In this document: positions 42,768 through 54,369 of the stretch, piece after piece
How positions within the stretch are numbered: position 1 is the stretch's first letter
How the letters are laid out: the number at the start of each line of letters is the position of its first letter
Assembly: GCF_026210795.1 (NCBI RefSeq)
Contig: NC_089458.1
Span: forward strand, 1,550,001-1,614,000
Direction of reading: 5' to 3'
Length of the DNA: 64,000 nt
Source of the DNA: Rhizophagus irregularis
Lineage: Eukaryota > Glomeromycota > Glomeromycetes > Glomerales > Glomeraceae
Made by a program: the position numbers and the translations under genes
Notes under the pieces: generated by a model
Told to the model about the DNA's origin: nothing
What the model saw: the letters and a program-made list of their open reading frames with translations, nothing else
Database searches by the model: none

Positions 42768-45460
42768 TTACATAAAATACATAACTTTTAGTAATTCAGC
42801 TTTTACAGCAGCATATCTGGCTACTCCCCCCGCACCTTCTGAAGTATCTGGATCGCTCCAATTTTCACCACTTGCATGAAATCTTGCTCTAGCACAAACT
42901 AAATGAGCATAATACACTGGTGGAACAATAGAAACTGCACGAGTGCATCGAGCAAAAACATAGCACAAATTGTATGTTAATGTTTGAAGTGAGTCTGCAT
43001 TGAATCCGTTTTCATCAAGTAACACGTGATAATGAGTCGGACGTGAAGTCCCTTGCAAACTAGGGTGACTTAGAAGATAAAAGTCAAATTCAAAAGGATG
43101 TACTATTGTTGTTTCAACTACTGTACCAGAAGGACAATTTCCTATTCTATCGCCATCTCTCGCATTAATTGGGAAAAAACGAGTGTGATGACGTTTTTGT
43201 ATAACTACAAAAGTTATTGTTGGTTTATACTTCTCGTCAAGAGACTTGCATGCTTCTAAATATTTATTGACAATTTAAGTAAAATATTATTATAATGACT
43301 TAAAAGAATAATAAATATATACCTTTTATTGCCTTGATTTCATCCTTTAATACTATAGAAAATTGGCTTTCTGAAACGCCGTCTCGATAGAATAGAATAC
43401 GATCCGGTTTTCTTCCACAGGTCATATAAAATGTTTTTAATAATTCTTTAACCATTTCTGCTAAATCACTAATAACTTCCTGTCTACCAGTTTGAACACG
43501 AATTGAAGCAGCATATCGAGATGCCTTTGCGTCCATTGAAGCGGTCACAGCAGCAATAGATGGACGACCCGAATTTTCTGCGCCTGGAGCATGATGAGTA
43601 ACGCTAGCACCCATAAGGATAGTCGGGCGCTGTGTGATGAAAGGTACTTGAATTGGGTCAATAAATGAATTCATGCCGCCAAGTTTAACGTTCATTTTTA
43701 GACAAACGTTGGCACAATATAGTTTCTTTGCTGCAAACATATGTTTTCCCTGAACACATTGAGAAGCGACGCCAATTACGGTATCGCTAACACGCTTAAT
43801 TTCGGCATATAACGGTACACCAGTGTTGGGGAGAATACAAAGAATCAGCTGAGGTTTTGATTTAGCCAAGTTTCCAGCCTTAACCCAAACTTGTCTCAAA
43901 GAAGTTTCAATTGGACCCTGAGGGTTACAATGTTGAATAGGTGGATTCTTATTTGGAATATTCATTCCAGTGTCTTGACATGTGGTAACCAATTCTCTAA
44001 TGAATATTTGTATAGCGCTCATAGGATAATCTCTTTCATTTCCAAAAACAGCGCATGCCCATGAACCAAGCGTTGCACCAGTGGCAACTTTCTTATCCCT
44101 CAAATTCCATAAACCATTTCTTGGAGTGAAAATACTCTCTCTTGAAGTAGGATGATACTGTAGTTTTGGAGCAGGCAATATTCTTGCTTGAGTTATGGCC
44201 ATCTCATTAGATACCCGAAAATCAAATTGTTGCATATACTGATTTTGTTGGTAATTAAGAATTTGGATACCTTGGTTAATTTTACTAGCATGTGATTGAG
44301 GTGGACGAGTAAGTTTAGACATATTTGCCGTTTGTCTTTCATTCAATTTGCGCATATAACGTTGTCCCTAACAAATACACAATGCGTTAAAAAAATAATT
44401 TTGTTCCATATTGATTAGTATATTAGTTTTACATGCATACCTCAACTACATTACATACTTCCATTGGTAAATAAGTTCCACTTCGAATAACAATGCAAGG
44501 AAAGAATGGATATAATAATTGTATATTATATTTTCTTTGGAAGTATGAAGCAACATCAGTTTGATTACCATTATCATCAAATATAGTATTACTAGCTGAA
44601 GTATTAGTTACTTTAAAAATTCTAAATCGGCGGTTTAAAGCATTTTCATCATGAGTAGCATAAATTTTTAAATTTTTTAAACATTTTTCAAGCTTTGTAC
44701 GGTCTCTATCGTGAATCCTTCTAAGATCATCAGCGGACCTCTTATTGAGTATTTTTACAACTAATTGTACTAAACTATCACTTTCGTAAAAAGCAGTAGC
44801 ATGTAAATCAACATTTATCATCAATTTCTTAGGTGTTGGTCTAATAGATTGAAAATATCCTTGCAAAGCCTCTACCCCTCCACTAAGAGGTCGTGAATCT
44901 TGATTAGTATAAAATATTCTCCCTACACTATTAAGTGTCGTTGATGGAACATGACGGATCAATATATTAAGAGCCATAATGCCTAATTAGAAATTTAATT
45001 AAGTAAGGTGATATTACAAAAATGATGTTATAATAAATAAATATTAACCTGTTAAAATATTTGATGATATAGAACCACGTCCGTTAAGAAATCTATTGAT
45101 CTCTTCCATATGAATTTCATTGACTTTCTTAATTCTTATTCTAAAAATACGTGGAGGTCTTCTAATCGTATTATCCTCTGGTAAGGTCACATCTAATGTA
45201 TGTACATCCAACGGTCTGATAGTATAAACATTTCTACGACCATCAAATACAGCTCTTATACCATAAAAAGAATTTTCCGCTATTTGAAAAATTTTTCTAT
45301 TCAAAGTTGGAGGAACTTCTGGTGAAATATCAATGTCGTAATGATGAATATTGGAGGCAGGAAGATTTGTTATTTCGAAATAGTTTGTTCTAATTCTTAT
45401 AGGACGACCTAAACGACCTAAACCAGGACGTTTGACGAATTCAGTTATATTAGCCATCAT
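42768..45460 (-). CDS. Argonaute unit 5 (predicted slicer-dead, S-E-D-H; mosaic PAZ)
   Basis: Four exons (45460-45049, 44982-44441, 44367-43323, 43255-42768) encode 828 residues. [10 protein letters not shown] carries Ser573 (AGC) for the first catalytic Asp and also His for the following Pro; Glu, Asp and His of the tetrad are present in [16 protein letters not shown] and YYAHLV. MID phosphate-pocket motifs are intact. Exon 2 is a mosaic: up to about 44690 it matches units 4 and 6 ([15 protein letters not shown]), then it switches to the sequence type of pseudogene unit 2 ([33 protein letters not shown]). The start is ATGATG; either ATG may be used. Confidence 0.92.
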
Positions 45461-45540
45461 TTAGACGATCAGAAGAATAAGATATTAAAAAAAATTCAAT
45501 CAATTGGTATGTTTATTGTTTAAATATTAAAATATCAATG

Positions 45541-45600
45541 ATAAGAAATTGCAAAGCCTTATTAAGCCACGAACCAAACCCTGAGGCACAATGAGTATTT
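45541..45600 (-). promoter_or_regulatory. Array upstream block, unit 5
   Basis: ATAAGAAATTGCAAAGCC, TTATTAAGCCACGAACC and CCTGAGGCACAATG in order, 81 bp before the ATG at 45460. The ATTATATAAT half of the block is missing here, unlike in units 3 and 4. Confidence 0.6.
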
Positions 45601-45753
45601 TTTTTTAAAAGATTTCCACAAATTGTTCAACTAACATTTTTTTTATATGTTGTCAAATTGTATTTAAAATACATCTATAATTGTTATAAGACTTTTGCAG
45701 CTATACTATTAATAAGTACTGCAAATATAAATAATTTTAGTACTTTATTAACT

Positions 45754-48462
45754 TTATATAAAATACATAGTTTTTAGTAATTCAGATTTTACAACACCAT
45801 AACTGGCACTTCCTACACCTTCTGGAGTATCTGGATTGCTCCAATTTTCACCACTTGCATAAAATCTTGCTCTACGACAAACTAAACTAGCATAATGCAC
45901 TGGTGGAACAATAGAAACTGCACGAGTGCATCGAGCAAAATTATAGCACAAATTGTATGTTAATGTTTGAAGTGAGTCTGCATTGAAACCGTTTTCATCG
46001 AGTAATACGTGATAATGAGCCGGACGTGAAATCCCTTGTAAACTAGGGTGGCTTTGAAGATAAAAGTCAAACTCAAAAGGATGTACTATTGTTGAATCAA
46101 CTACTGTACCAGAAGGACAATTTCCTGTTCTATCTCCATCTATTCCAGTATCAATTGGAAAAAAACGAGTGTGATGACGTTTTTGCACAACTACAAAAGT
46201 TATTGTTGGTTTATATCTCCCGTCAAGTGACATGCATGCGTCTAAATGTTTGTTGACAATTTAAGTGAAATATTACTATAAAATGATTCATAATAATAAT
46301 AAATACATACCTTTTATTGCCCTGATTTCCTCATTTAATACTATAGAAAATTGACCTTCTGAAACGCCGTCTCGATAGAATAAAATACGTTCTGGTTTTC
46401 TTCCACAGGTCTGATAAAATGTTTTTAATAATTCTTTAACCATTTCTGCTAAATCACCAATAACTTCCTGTCTGCCAGATCGAATACGAATTGAAGCAGC
46501 ATATCGAGATGCTTTTGCGTCCATTGAAGCAGTCACAGCAGCAATGGATGGGGTATTCTGTTCTCCAGGAGCAGGGTGAGTAACATCTGCACCCATTATG
46601 ATGGTTGGACGTTGTGTAATGAAGGGAATTTGGCTTGGATCAATGAATGAATTCTCGCCACCAAGTTTAACATTTATTTTAAGACAAACATTGGCGCAAT
46701 ATATTCTTATTGCGCGCATTATGTGTCTGCTCTGAATACATTGCGTAGCAACCCCAATTAATGTATCGCAAACGCGTTTAATTTCGGCATACAATATACC
46801 ACCAATATTGGGAAGAATACATAAAATTAATTGAGGCTTAGATTTAGCCGAGTTTCCAGCCCTAACCCAAACTTGTCTTAAAGAATTTTCAATACCGCCT
46901 TGAGGATTACAGTGTAATATAGGTGGATTTCTATTTGGAATATTCATTCCAGCATCTTGACACGTGTTAACCAATTCTCTAATGAAATTTTGTATAGTGC
47001 CTATTGGATAATCTCTTTCACTTCCAAAAACAGCACATGCCCATGAACTAAGTGTTGCACCAATGGCAACTTTCTTATTCCTTAAATTCCATAAGCCATC
47101 TTTTGGAATGAAAGTATCCTCTTTAGAAGCAGAATGGTAATGTAATGTTGGAGCAGGTAATACCCTTGCTTGAGTTATTGTCATTTCAGTAGATACCCGA
47201 AAATCAAATTGTTGCATATACTCGTTTTGTCGATAATCAAGAATTTGGAGACCTTGGTTAATTTTATCAGCACGTGATGAAGGTGGTTGACGAGTAAATT
47301 TAATCATTTCCGCTATTTGTCTTTTGTTCAATTTGTGCATATAACGTTGTCCCTAACAAATATTACACAAGTTACATTAAAAAATAATTTTAATCCATAT
47401 TGATTAGTATATTAGTTTTACATACCCCCACTACATTACATATTTCCATTGGTAAATAAGAATTCATTCGTACAATAACGCAAGGAAGGAACGGATATTG
47501 TAGACTTCTACCATATGTATTATTAAAGTAAGTAACAACATCGATACGTTGACCATTAACTTCAAACATAGTACTAGAAGCTGGAGTATTAGTTAATTTA
47601 GTAATTTTAAATCGGCGTCTCGGAGCACTTTCACCACGATGAGTGACATAAATCTTTAGGTTCTTTAAACATTTTTCAAGCTTTACACGATCTCTTTCTT
47701 GAATCTCTCTAAGATCTTCAACGGACCTCTTATTGAGTATTTTTACAACTAATTGTACTAAACTATCACTTTCATAAAAAGCAGTAGCATGTAAATCAAT
47801 ATTTATCATCAATTTCCTAGGTGTTGGTCTAATAGATTGAAAATATCCTTGCCAAACCTCCACCCCTCCACTAAGAGATTGTGAACCTTGATTAGTGTAA
47901 AATACTCTCCCTACTTTTAAATACTCCCTTGATGGTTTATGATGAATCAATACATTAAGAACCATAATGCCTATTTAACATTAAAATAAATTTTAAGTAA
48001 AGGAAATATTTCAATTAATTGTGAAAAGAAATTATTTTAACCTGTTAAAATATTTGATGATATAGAACTACGTCCGTCAAGAAATCTATAGACCTCTTCC
48101 ATATTAATTTCATTGACTTTCTTAATCTTCATTTTAAAAATACGTGGAATTCTTCTACTCGCATTATCCTCTGGTATAGTCACATCTAATGCTTGTGCAT
48201 CACCAAAAGGAAACGGTCTGATAGTATAAACATTTCTACGACCATCAAATATAGCTTTTATACCATAAAAAGAATTTTCAGTAGCTATTTGAAAAATTTT
48301 TCTATTCAAAGTTGGAGGAACTTCTGGGGAAATTACAATGTCGTAATGATGAATATTGGAGTCAGGAAAATTTGTTATTTCGAAATAGTTTGTTCTAATT
48401 CTTATAGGACGACCTAAACGACCAAAACCAGGACGTTTGCCGAATTCAGTTACATTAAACAT
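45754..48462 (-). CDS. Argonaute unit 6 (predicted slicer-dead, D-E-D-S)
   Basis: Four exons (48462-48042, 47970-47426, 47352-46311, 46241-45754) encode 831 residues. This is the only copy that keeps the first catalytic Asp ([10 protein letters not shown], Asp578, codon GAT), with Glu in GRQEVIG and Asp in [11 protein letters not shown]. The last residue is lost: [12 protein letters not shown] has Ser (AGT) where the catalytic His should be. Phosphate-pocket motifs LYAEIKR, TQCIQ and [10 protein letters not shown] are intact, but the insert that follows is divergent ([14 protein letters not shown]), and GGENSF replaces GGMNSF. PAZ is of the same type as unit 4. Fungal and plant AGOs with His replaced by another residue can retain activity in some cases (Asp at this place), but Ser is not a metal ligand I would expect to work. 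Confidence 0.92.
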
Positions 48463-48550
48463 TATTTGGACGATTGGGGAAATGGGTTAAGATATTAAAA
48501 AATAAATTCAATCGATTTGCATGTTTAAATAGTATTAAAAAATTCAATCG

Positions 48551-48612
48551 ATAAGAAAACGCAAAGCCTTTTAAGCCACGAACTAAACTTGCGGATTATA
48601 TAACATTATTTT
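48551..48612 (-). promoter_or_regulatory. Array upstream block, unit 6
   Basis: ATAAGAAAACGCAAAGCC, TTTTAAGCCACGAAC and GGATTATATAACATTA in order, 89 bp before the ATG at 48462. The GAGGCACAA word has been lost between them. Confidence 0.6.
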
Positions 48613-48724
48613 AAAGATTCCCAATATATAATAATGAGATTTTCATATTTATGATTTTCCTGTAACTAGACTAGTATTAATAAGTAATATATATATTTAT
48701 TTATATATAAAATAAAATATAAAA

Positions 48725-51018
48725 TACATAGCTGAGATTTTACCGCAGCATAATTGACTACTGGGTCGCTTCAATTTTTAACATTTAAGTGAAGTTTTGC
48801 CCTACAACAAACTAAATGAGTATAAGATACTGGTAGAAAAATAAAAACAGCACGAGTAAAGGAATAGCACAAATTGTATGTTAATATTTGAAGTGAGTGA
48901 ACTCATTTCATCAAATAACACGTGATAATGTGTTGGACGTGAAATCCCTGGGTGACTTAGAAGACAAAAGTCAAGTTCAAAGGATGCACTACTATTGTTT
49001 CACCTACCGTACCAGGTCAGTTTCTATTTTATCAGAATTTTCTTTATTTATTGGGAAAAAACGAGCGTGATGGCATTTTTGTACAACTACAAAAGCTCAT
49101 AGTAAATGATCTGTAATTTACATCAAGCGAATGACCACGCAGCTAAATATTTATTTAAAAAATGTTAATAGTGTTTGAAGTATCAATTATTTACAAAATA
49201 TAAATATACCTTTCATTGCATTTACCTCATTATTTATTTAGCACTTGAGGGAATTGGCTTGAGCTCGATAGAACAAAATACGATTTTTCTGGTCTCAGAG
49301 AAATTTTTAATAGTTCCTTAGCCATTTCGGTCAAATCAATCACTAATAGTATTCTGACTGGCAGTTTGAACGCGAATTGAAGCAACACATCTAGATTCTT
49401 TTGCACATATACTATATATATGTATATATCGTAAAGCAACAATAGATAGACGAACTAGTAACCCATTATTATAGTTGAACGTGTAATTAGAATATTTGAT
49501 TTGGATTAATGAATGAATTCGTATCACAAAGTTTAACATTTAGTTTAAGACAAGCATTAGGGCTTATACATGCGCCTGCTCTGAATACATTGATAGCGAT
49601 ATCAATTACTGTATCGCTTAATTTCGACATACAATGGTACACCAGTATTAGGAAGAATACATAAAATTGATTGAGGCTGTGCTCTAGCCGTATTTCCTAG
49701 TCTTAAGCCAAACTTGCTTTGAAGAATTTACAATGTCACTTTGAGGATTACAGTGTTGTATATGGATTCCTATTTAGAATATTCATTTCAGAATCTTGAA
49801 CATATTGTAATAATTTTCTAATAAATAATTATACAGCTACAATCAGAAAATTAATTTATTTCCAAAAACAGCATATGAACCAAGGGTGCACCATTGGCAT
49901 CTTTTTTATTCTTTAAATTCCATGAACCATTCTTTGAAATGAAAGTGTCCTCTTTAGAAATGTGTCATTTCACGAGAAATCCGCAACCCAAATATTCGTT
50001 TTGTTGATAAATAAGAACATTGATACCTTGTCTAATTTTATAAGCACGTATAATTGATGATTGTCGAGTAAATTCCATCATTCAGCCGCATATGATGTTG
50101 TCCCTGTGAACTGTTAGCTTAAGTGAGTAAAGATTAGTTTTACACACCTAACTACATTACATACTTCCATTGGTAAATGAATGACAATGCAAAGAAGAAA
50201 CGGATATTGTAATGTATGTTATATGTCCTTTGAAAGTATGAAGTAACATTGGTATAATTATTAGTATTAAAAGCTGAAGTATTTGTTAATATAAAAATTC
50301 TAAATTGGCGGTATAAATTTTCAACATGTGTGGTATAAAAAAAAATTCTTAAGCTTTAGGTGATCTGTATCTAAAATCTTCAATGGACCTTTTATTTAGT
50401 AATTTTAAGACTATTTATATTAAAGTAATTAAACTATCAATATTTATCATTCCTCTAATAGGTGTTTACCTAATAGATTGAGAATAACCTTGCCAAGCCT
50501 CTACTTCCTCATTGAGAGGTCATAAACCCTGATTAGTACAAAATACTCTCCCTGCCTTTAAGCGTCGTTGATGGTATATACAATAAGAGCCTAATTAACG
50601 TTAAAATTAAATTTTATGTAAAGGAGAACTAATATTGCAAAAGGAAAGCTATAATGATGAGTATAACTTTAATATGTCAAAATATTTGGTGATATAGAAT
50701 AATTTCCGTCAAGGAAGCTATTGATCAATTCAGTGACTTCTTAATTCTGATTGAGTTACATATAAAGTAGCCGCAACACTAAAAGGAAACTGTTCAACAG
50801 TAAAAATATTTCTAAGACCATCAAATACAGGCCATACATCTCCAAAATAATCATATGCTGCATAAAAACTTTACTACTCAAAACTGGAGTAATTGCAATG
50901 TCGTTATGATAAATATTTGAGGAAGAAAAAGATATTATTTCGAAATAGTTCTAATTTTTATAAAACAACTTATACTACCTAATCCAGAACGTCTAATGAA
51001 ACCTGTTACACTAAACAT
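48725..51018 (-). pseudogene. Argonaute unit 7, pseudogene
   Basis: Rightmost (5'-most) unit. It starts MFSVTGFIRRSGLG at 51018 and shows fragments of all four exons in order, each with deletions: exon 1 remnants to about 50680, PAZ exon about 50150-50590, MID/PIWI exon about 49210-50105, and exon 4 about 48725-49145 with KLCYSFTRAV- and HLVC-like remnants. The first catalytic site is deleted (the frame runs TIIMG then unrelated residues). It is shorter than the intact units by about 400 bp. Confidence 0.85.
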
Positions 51019-52889
51019 GGCGAAATAGGTAAGATGTTAAAAATTTAACCTATTTGTAAATTTTAAATAAAAAAAATTTCAATCGGTAATGTTCAATAAG
51101 AATTGCAAAAGCCTCATTAAGCCACGAATTAACATATTAAGATTGAAAAACAGATATAAAAATAGATAATACTTTAAATATTTTTGTTAGAATATGACTA
51201 ATTTTAATTAGCTTAGCCACAGGTGGACGGGTAAGCAAAAATAAATGTCCATCCGAGAATAAACTACAAATCAAAATAAAAAAAAAATTTTTTTTTTTTC
51301 TTAAAATGAAATGTTATGTGTAGATAGGAGTCATAATATATTTTTATGAAGAGTAATGATTTCCAAATGTGCGTTTGTAACTGTTTTTTTTCTGCTCCGC
51401 CACTTACAACTAGATTTCTTTACTTCCAAAATAGGAAAAGTGAAATTGGGGAGGCGTAACAACCCGATATGTCAACAAAATTTACGGAAGTTAATAATCA
51501 TTTGATTACAGACATCCTACAAACACTCGTGCCGAAAATGCTGAAATGATCGGTTGTAACGTATTGGCTTATCTGTGGTCTGTGGATGCCTTTACCTTGC
51601 TTTGAGTTAAAGCATCAGTTTATGTCATGGGAAATCGGAGAATTGGGATATATACAAGAAATCAAATAGCTATATAATTTTTTAAAATAAAATGAATAAA
51701 ATGATAGTTTTCACAAATTAATTTATTTAGAATATTCTTAAATGATTAATCCTTGTTCATGAAAAATTGAAACCGATCATATAACTTATTTTATGGAATG
51801 ACAGTTTCATAAATAATGTGGCCGAAATATCCGGGTGTGCCTTTGACATTATGTAATTACATTATGTAACTATTTGAAATCATTCAATATATATTCCCAT
51901 CTGAGAAATTCAAAGATATTAATTACCGAAAAAAAAAAAGATTATTTGACATGGCAATTATAATAAAAAACGTAAGCAACGAAACGAGGAGTATCTTATG
52001 AGAGCATATTATTAAAGGTATGTTTTTCTTGTAATGAAAGTGGAAATTATATTCCGTAGTAATATTTTCTTTATCACAATGAAATAAATATTTATATCAA
52101 AAACAATTCAGTAGTTAACTATGGACGTTGCATATTATTTGCAGAAATTTATGGCGCAATCCATCACACTAATCCTTATTCTTTGTCTTGCAGTTACACT
52201 TGAGTTTGATCCTAATTATTATATTTTTCATTGAGTTTGATCATCCCAATCATCAATGTCCATATATGTACTGTATTTAATTTACCTAACCCCTTAAATG
52301 GCTAACTCCTAACCCTAACCCACATTCCGATATTTATCGGACTTTTTAATCTCAATTAATATGCAACTGAATAGATAATTTAAATAAGGTACATAAAAGA
52401 AAGTTCCTGAATAATTGGCTTTTTTTTCTTTCTTTTCAATTAGTATAAATAATATAATTTTTATACAAATATGGTGAATCTTTAGAAAAATGATCAACAT
52501 AAGTGGTTAACAATGGTGTAACAAAAATTAAATTAATAACCTAGATTGATAAAATTCTTTGTCTTCTAAAAAAAAATTAACATTTTACACAAGTAATCTA
52601 GTGTGCTTATTCAATCTTACGTTAAATTCTTAAAACTGACTTTAATGTTGTTACTCATGTATTTGTTACGCGAAATGAATCATGTTGTTAGAATTTTCTT
52701 TTATTTTATTCTTTTTTTCTTTTTTTTTTAATTAATATAAACAACAAAAGGTTATAAATATGATTGAAATTTATAATTTTTTTTTTCTTTTAAAGAAAAT
52801 TCCGCGTTATTTATATTTATTGCATTCATTTATATAAAAATATATACACATATAAAGAGTAAACGCAAAATAATAAAAATTCAATCACG
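51019..52889. other. Spacer right of the Argonaute array
   Basis: 51094-51140 holds a diverged form of the array upstream block (AATTGCAAAAGCCTCATTAA, GCCACGAATTAAC). Beyond it no gene is seen. 52306-52321 reads CTCCTAACCCTAACCC, two telomere-like CCCTAA units, too short to mean a fusion. 52830-52865 is A+T-rich with TATATAAAAATATATAC, a candidate core promoter for the gene at 52890. Confidence 0.5.
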
Positions 52890-54369
52890 ATGGAAGGTTC
52901 AAATTATTATGCACCTGGAGGAATGAATAGTGGTCGAAGAAATGACAATAGATATCAACAACAGCAACAATATTCGTATGAAAGGCCAAATCTATCTAAA
53001 GAACATCAATTGTTTCAAGAAAGTCAGTTACGTAATAATAAAAACAATAACAACAATAATGGTGTCTATAATTATGTTTCTCATCTCTCTCCTGGTAATC
53101 AACCCTCAATTTATCCTCCTCCATCGTTACAAGATCAACATAATATTCACAAATCATCACAAATGAATATGATGCAAAATCATCAATTTCCTCCATCCTC
53201 AAATAAACCTTATAAAGAATATCCTCCATCATCGAATAGGCCTTATAATGAATTTCCTCCATCATCAAATTATCCGATTAACGGAAATATTTCCCCATCA
53301 ACACCATATAATCATTTAATGCCATCACCAAATTTTCCTCCGACAAATAAAATGATTAATGAAAGACCATCCCAACCATTACAAAATAAAGGAGAATTCT
53401 CTAAATTTCCTCCACCACCGTCGTATAATCAACTGAAACCATCGTCAAATTTTCCTTCATCAAGTAATAATGAAAGACAAAATAAAGGAGAATTCTCTAA
53501 ATATTCTCCACCACTATCATATAATCAAATGCAAATGAGGCCATCACAACCATCACAAAATAAATATTATCCATCACCGTCATATAATCAAATACCATCG
53601 TCAAATTTTCCAAATAACCAAATACCCCCGCAATCGAAAATTCAACCCCCGTCATATAATCAAATGGTGACACCATCGCCAGGAATAACAACGTTAAATC
53701 CTAACGATAGATTTTCTCCAAATCCACCAATAAACCTACATAATCCGTCTCCAAATCCGATACCGAATCCTTCGCCGATTACACCACAACAAAATGAAAA
53801 AAATGATGATAAAATTCAAGGTCAAGTTGATCATTCTATTCCTTCAGTTGAGAGAAGTTTAACGCAACTTACTAGTCTAGAACAAGTGTGGGATATGCCT
53901 TTAGTTAATGATGGAAAACCAACTTGGAAATTTTGGTTTTGCAAAATTTTTATTATTTTATTAATTCTTTCATGTTCAAGTATTGGTGTATCAATAAAAT
54001 TAACTCTGAACAATTTGGGTATTGGATCCAGCGGACTTGTAGGAAGTAATGAAACAAATAATGAAAATTGTAATGTTCCTCCAGATTGTGGGAAATCGGT
54101 AACGTTTTATTATTATAATTTATTTTCAATACTTTTTTATAATTAATTTTACCTTTTATTAATATGTAATTGTCTTACTTGATAATAGCAAACTTTATGT
54201 ATAGGACTTGACGGTTGTTTTACTTGTCTTCCATTTGTAATTATTAAATCTTTTATTTTTTTTTTTTAAAAAAAAAGAATATATATATATAATCATTTAT
54301 ATACTAAAATTTTTCACTTTTTTCTAGTGTCCATTAGATGGTAAAAAACCCTCCAAAAATAACAGCTGA
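52890..54369 (+). CDS. Pro/Asn-rich single-pass membrane protein, unknown function
   Basis: I do not recognise a family. Exon 1 (52890-54098) and a proposed short exon 2 (54328-54369), joined by GTAACG...TTCTAG in phase 0, give 416 residues. Residues 1 to about 300 are low-complexity, rich in Pro, Asn, Ser, Tyr and Gln, with repeated modules such as FPPSSNYP, YPPSSNRPY and SYNQ. About 330-347 contain SLEQVWDMPLVNDGKPTW. A single hydrophobic segment, FWFCKIFIILLILSCSSIGV, lies at about 349-368. The short C-terminal part is Cys-rich (CNVPPDCGKSCPLDGKK) after splicing. No signal peptide, so a type II or tail-anchored-like topology with a long cytoplasmic tail is likely. Without the intron the frame ends at 54146; the spliced form adds two extra Cys in a sensible context. 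Confidence 0.7.

Noticed and set aside
49230-49539. Two short overlapping frames as small genes
   Set aside because: Both are fragments of the decayed unit 7 Argonaute PIWI exon in different frames.
52306-52321. Interstitial telomere (CCCTAA repeats)
   Set aside because: Only two units next to genes; short matches like this occur by chance.
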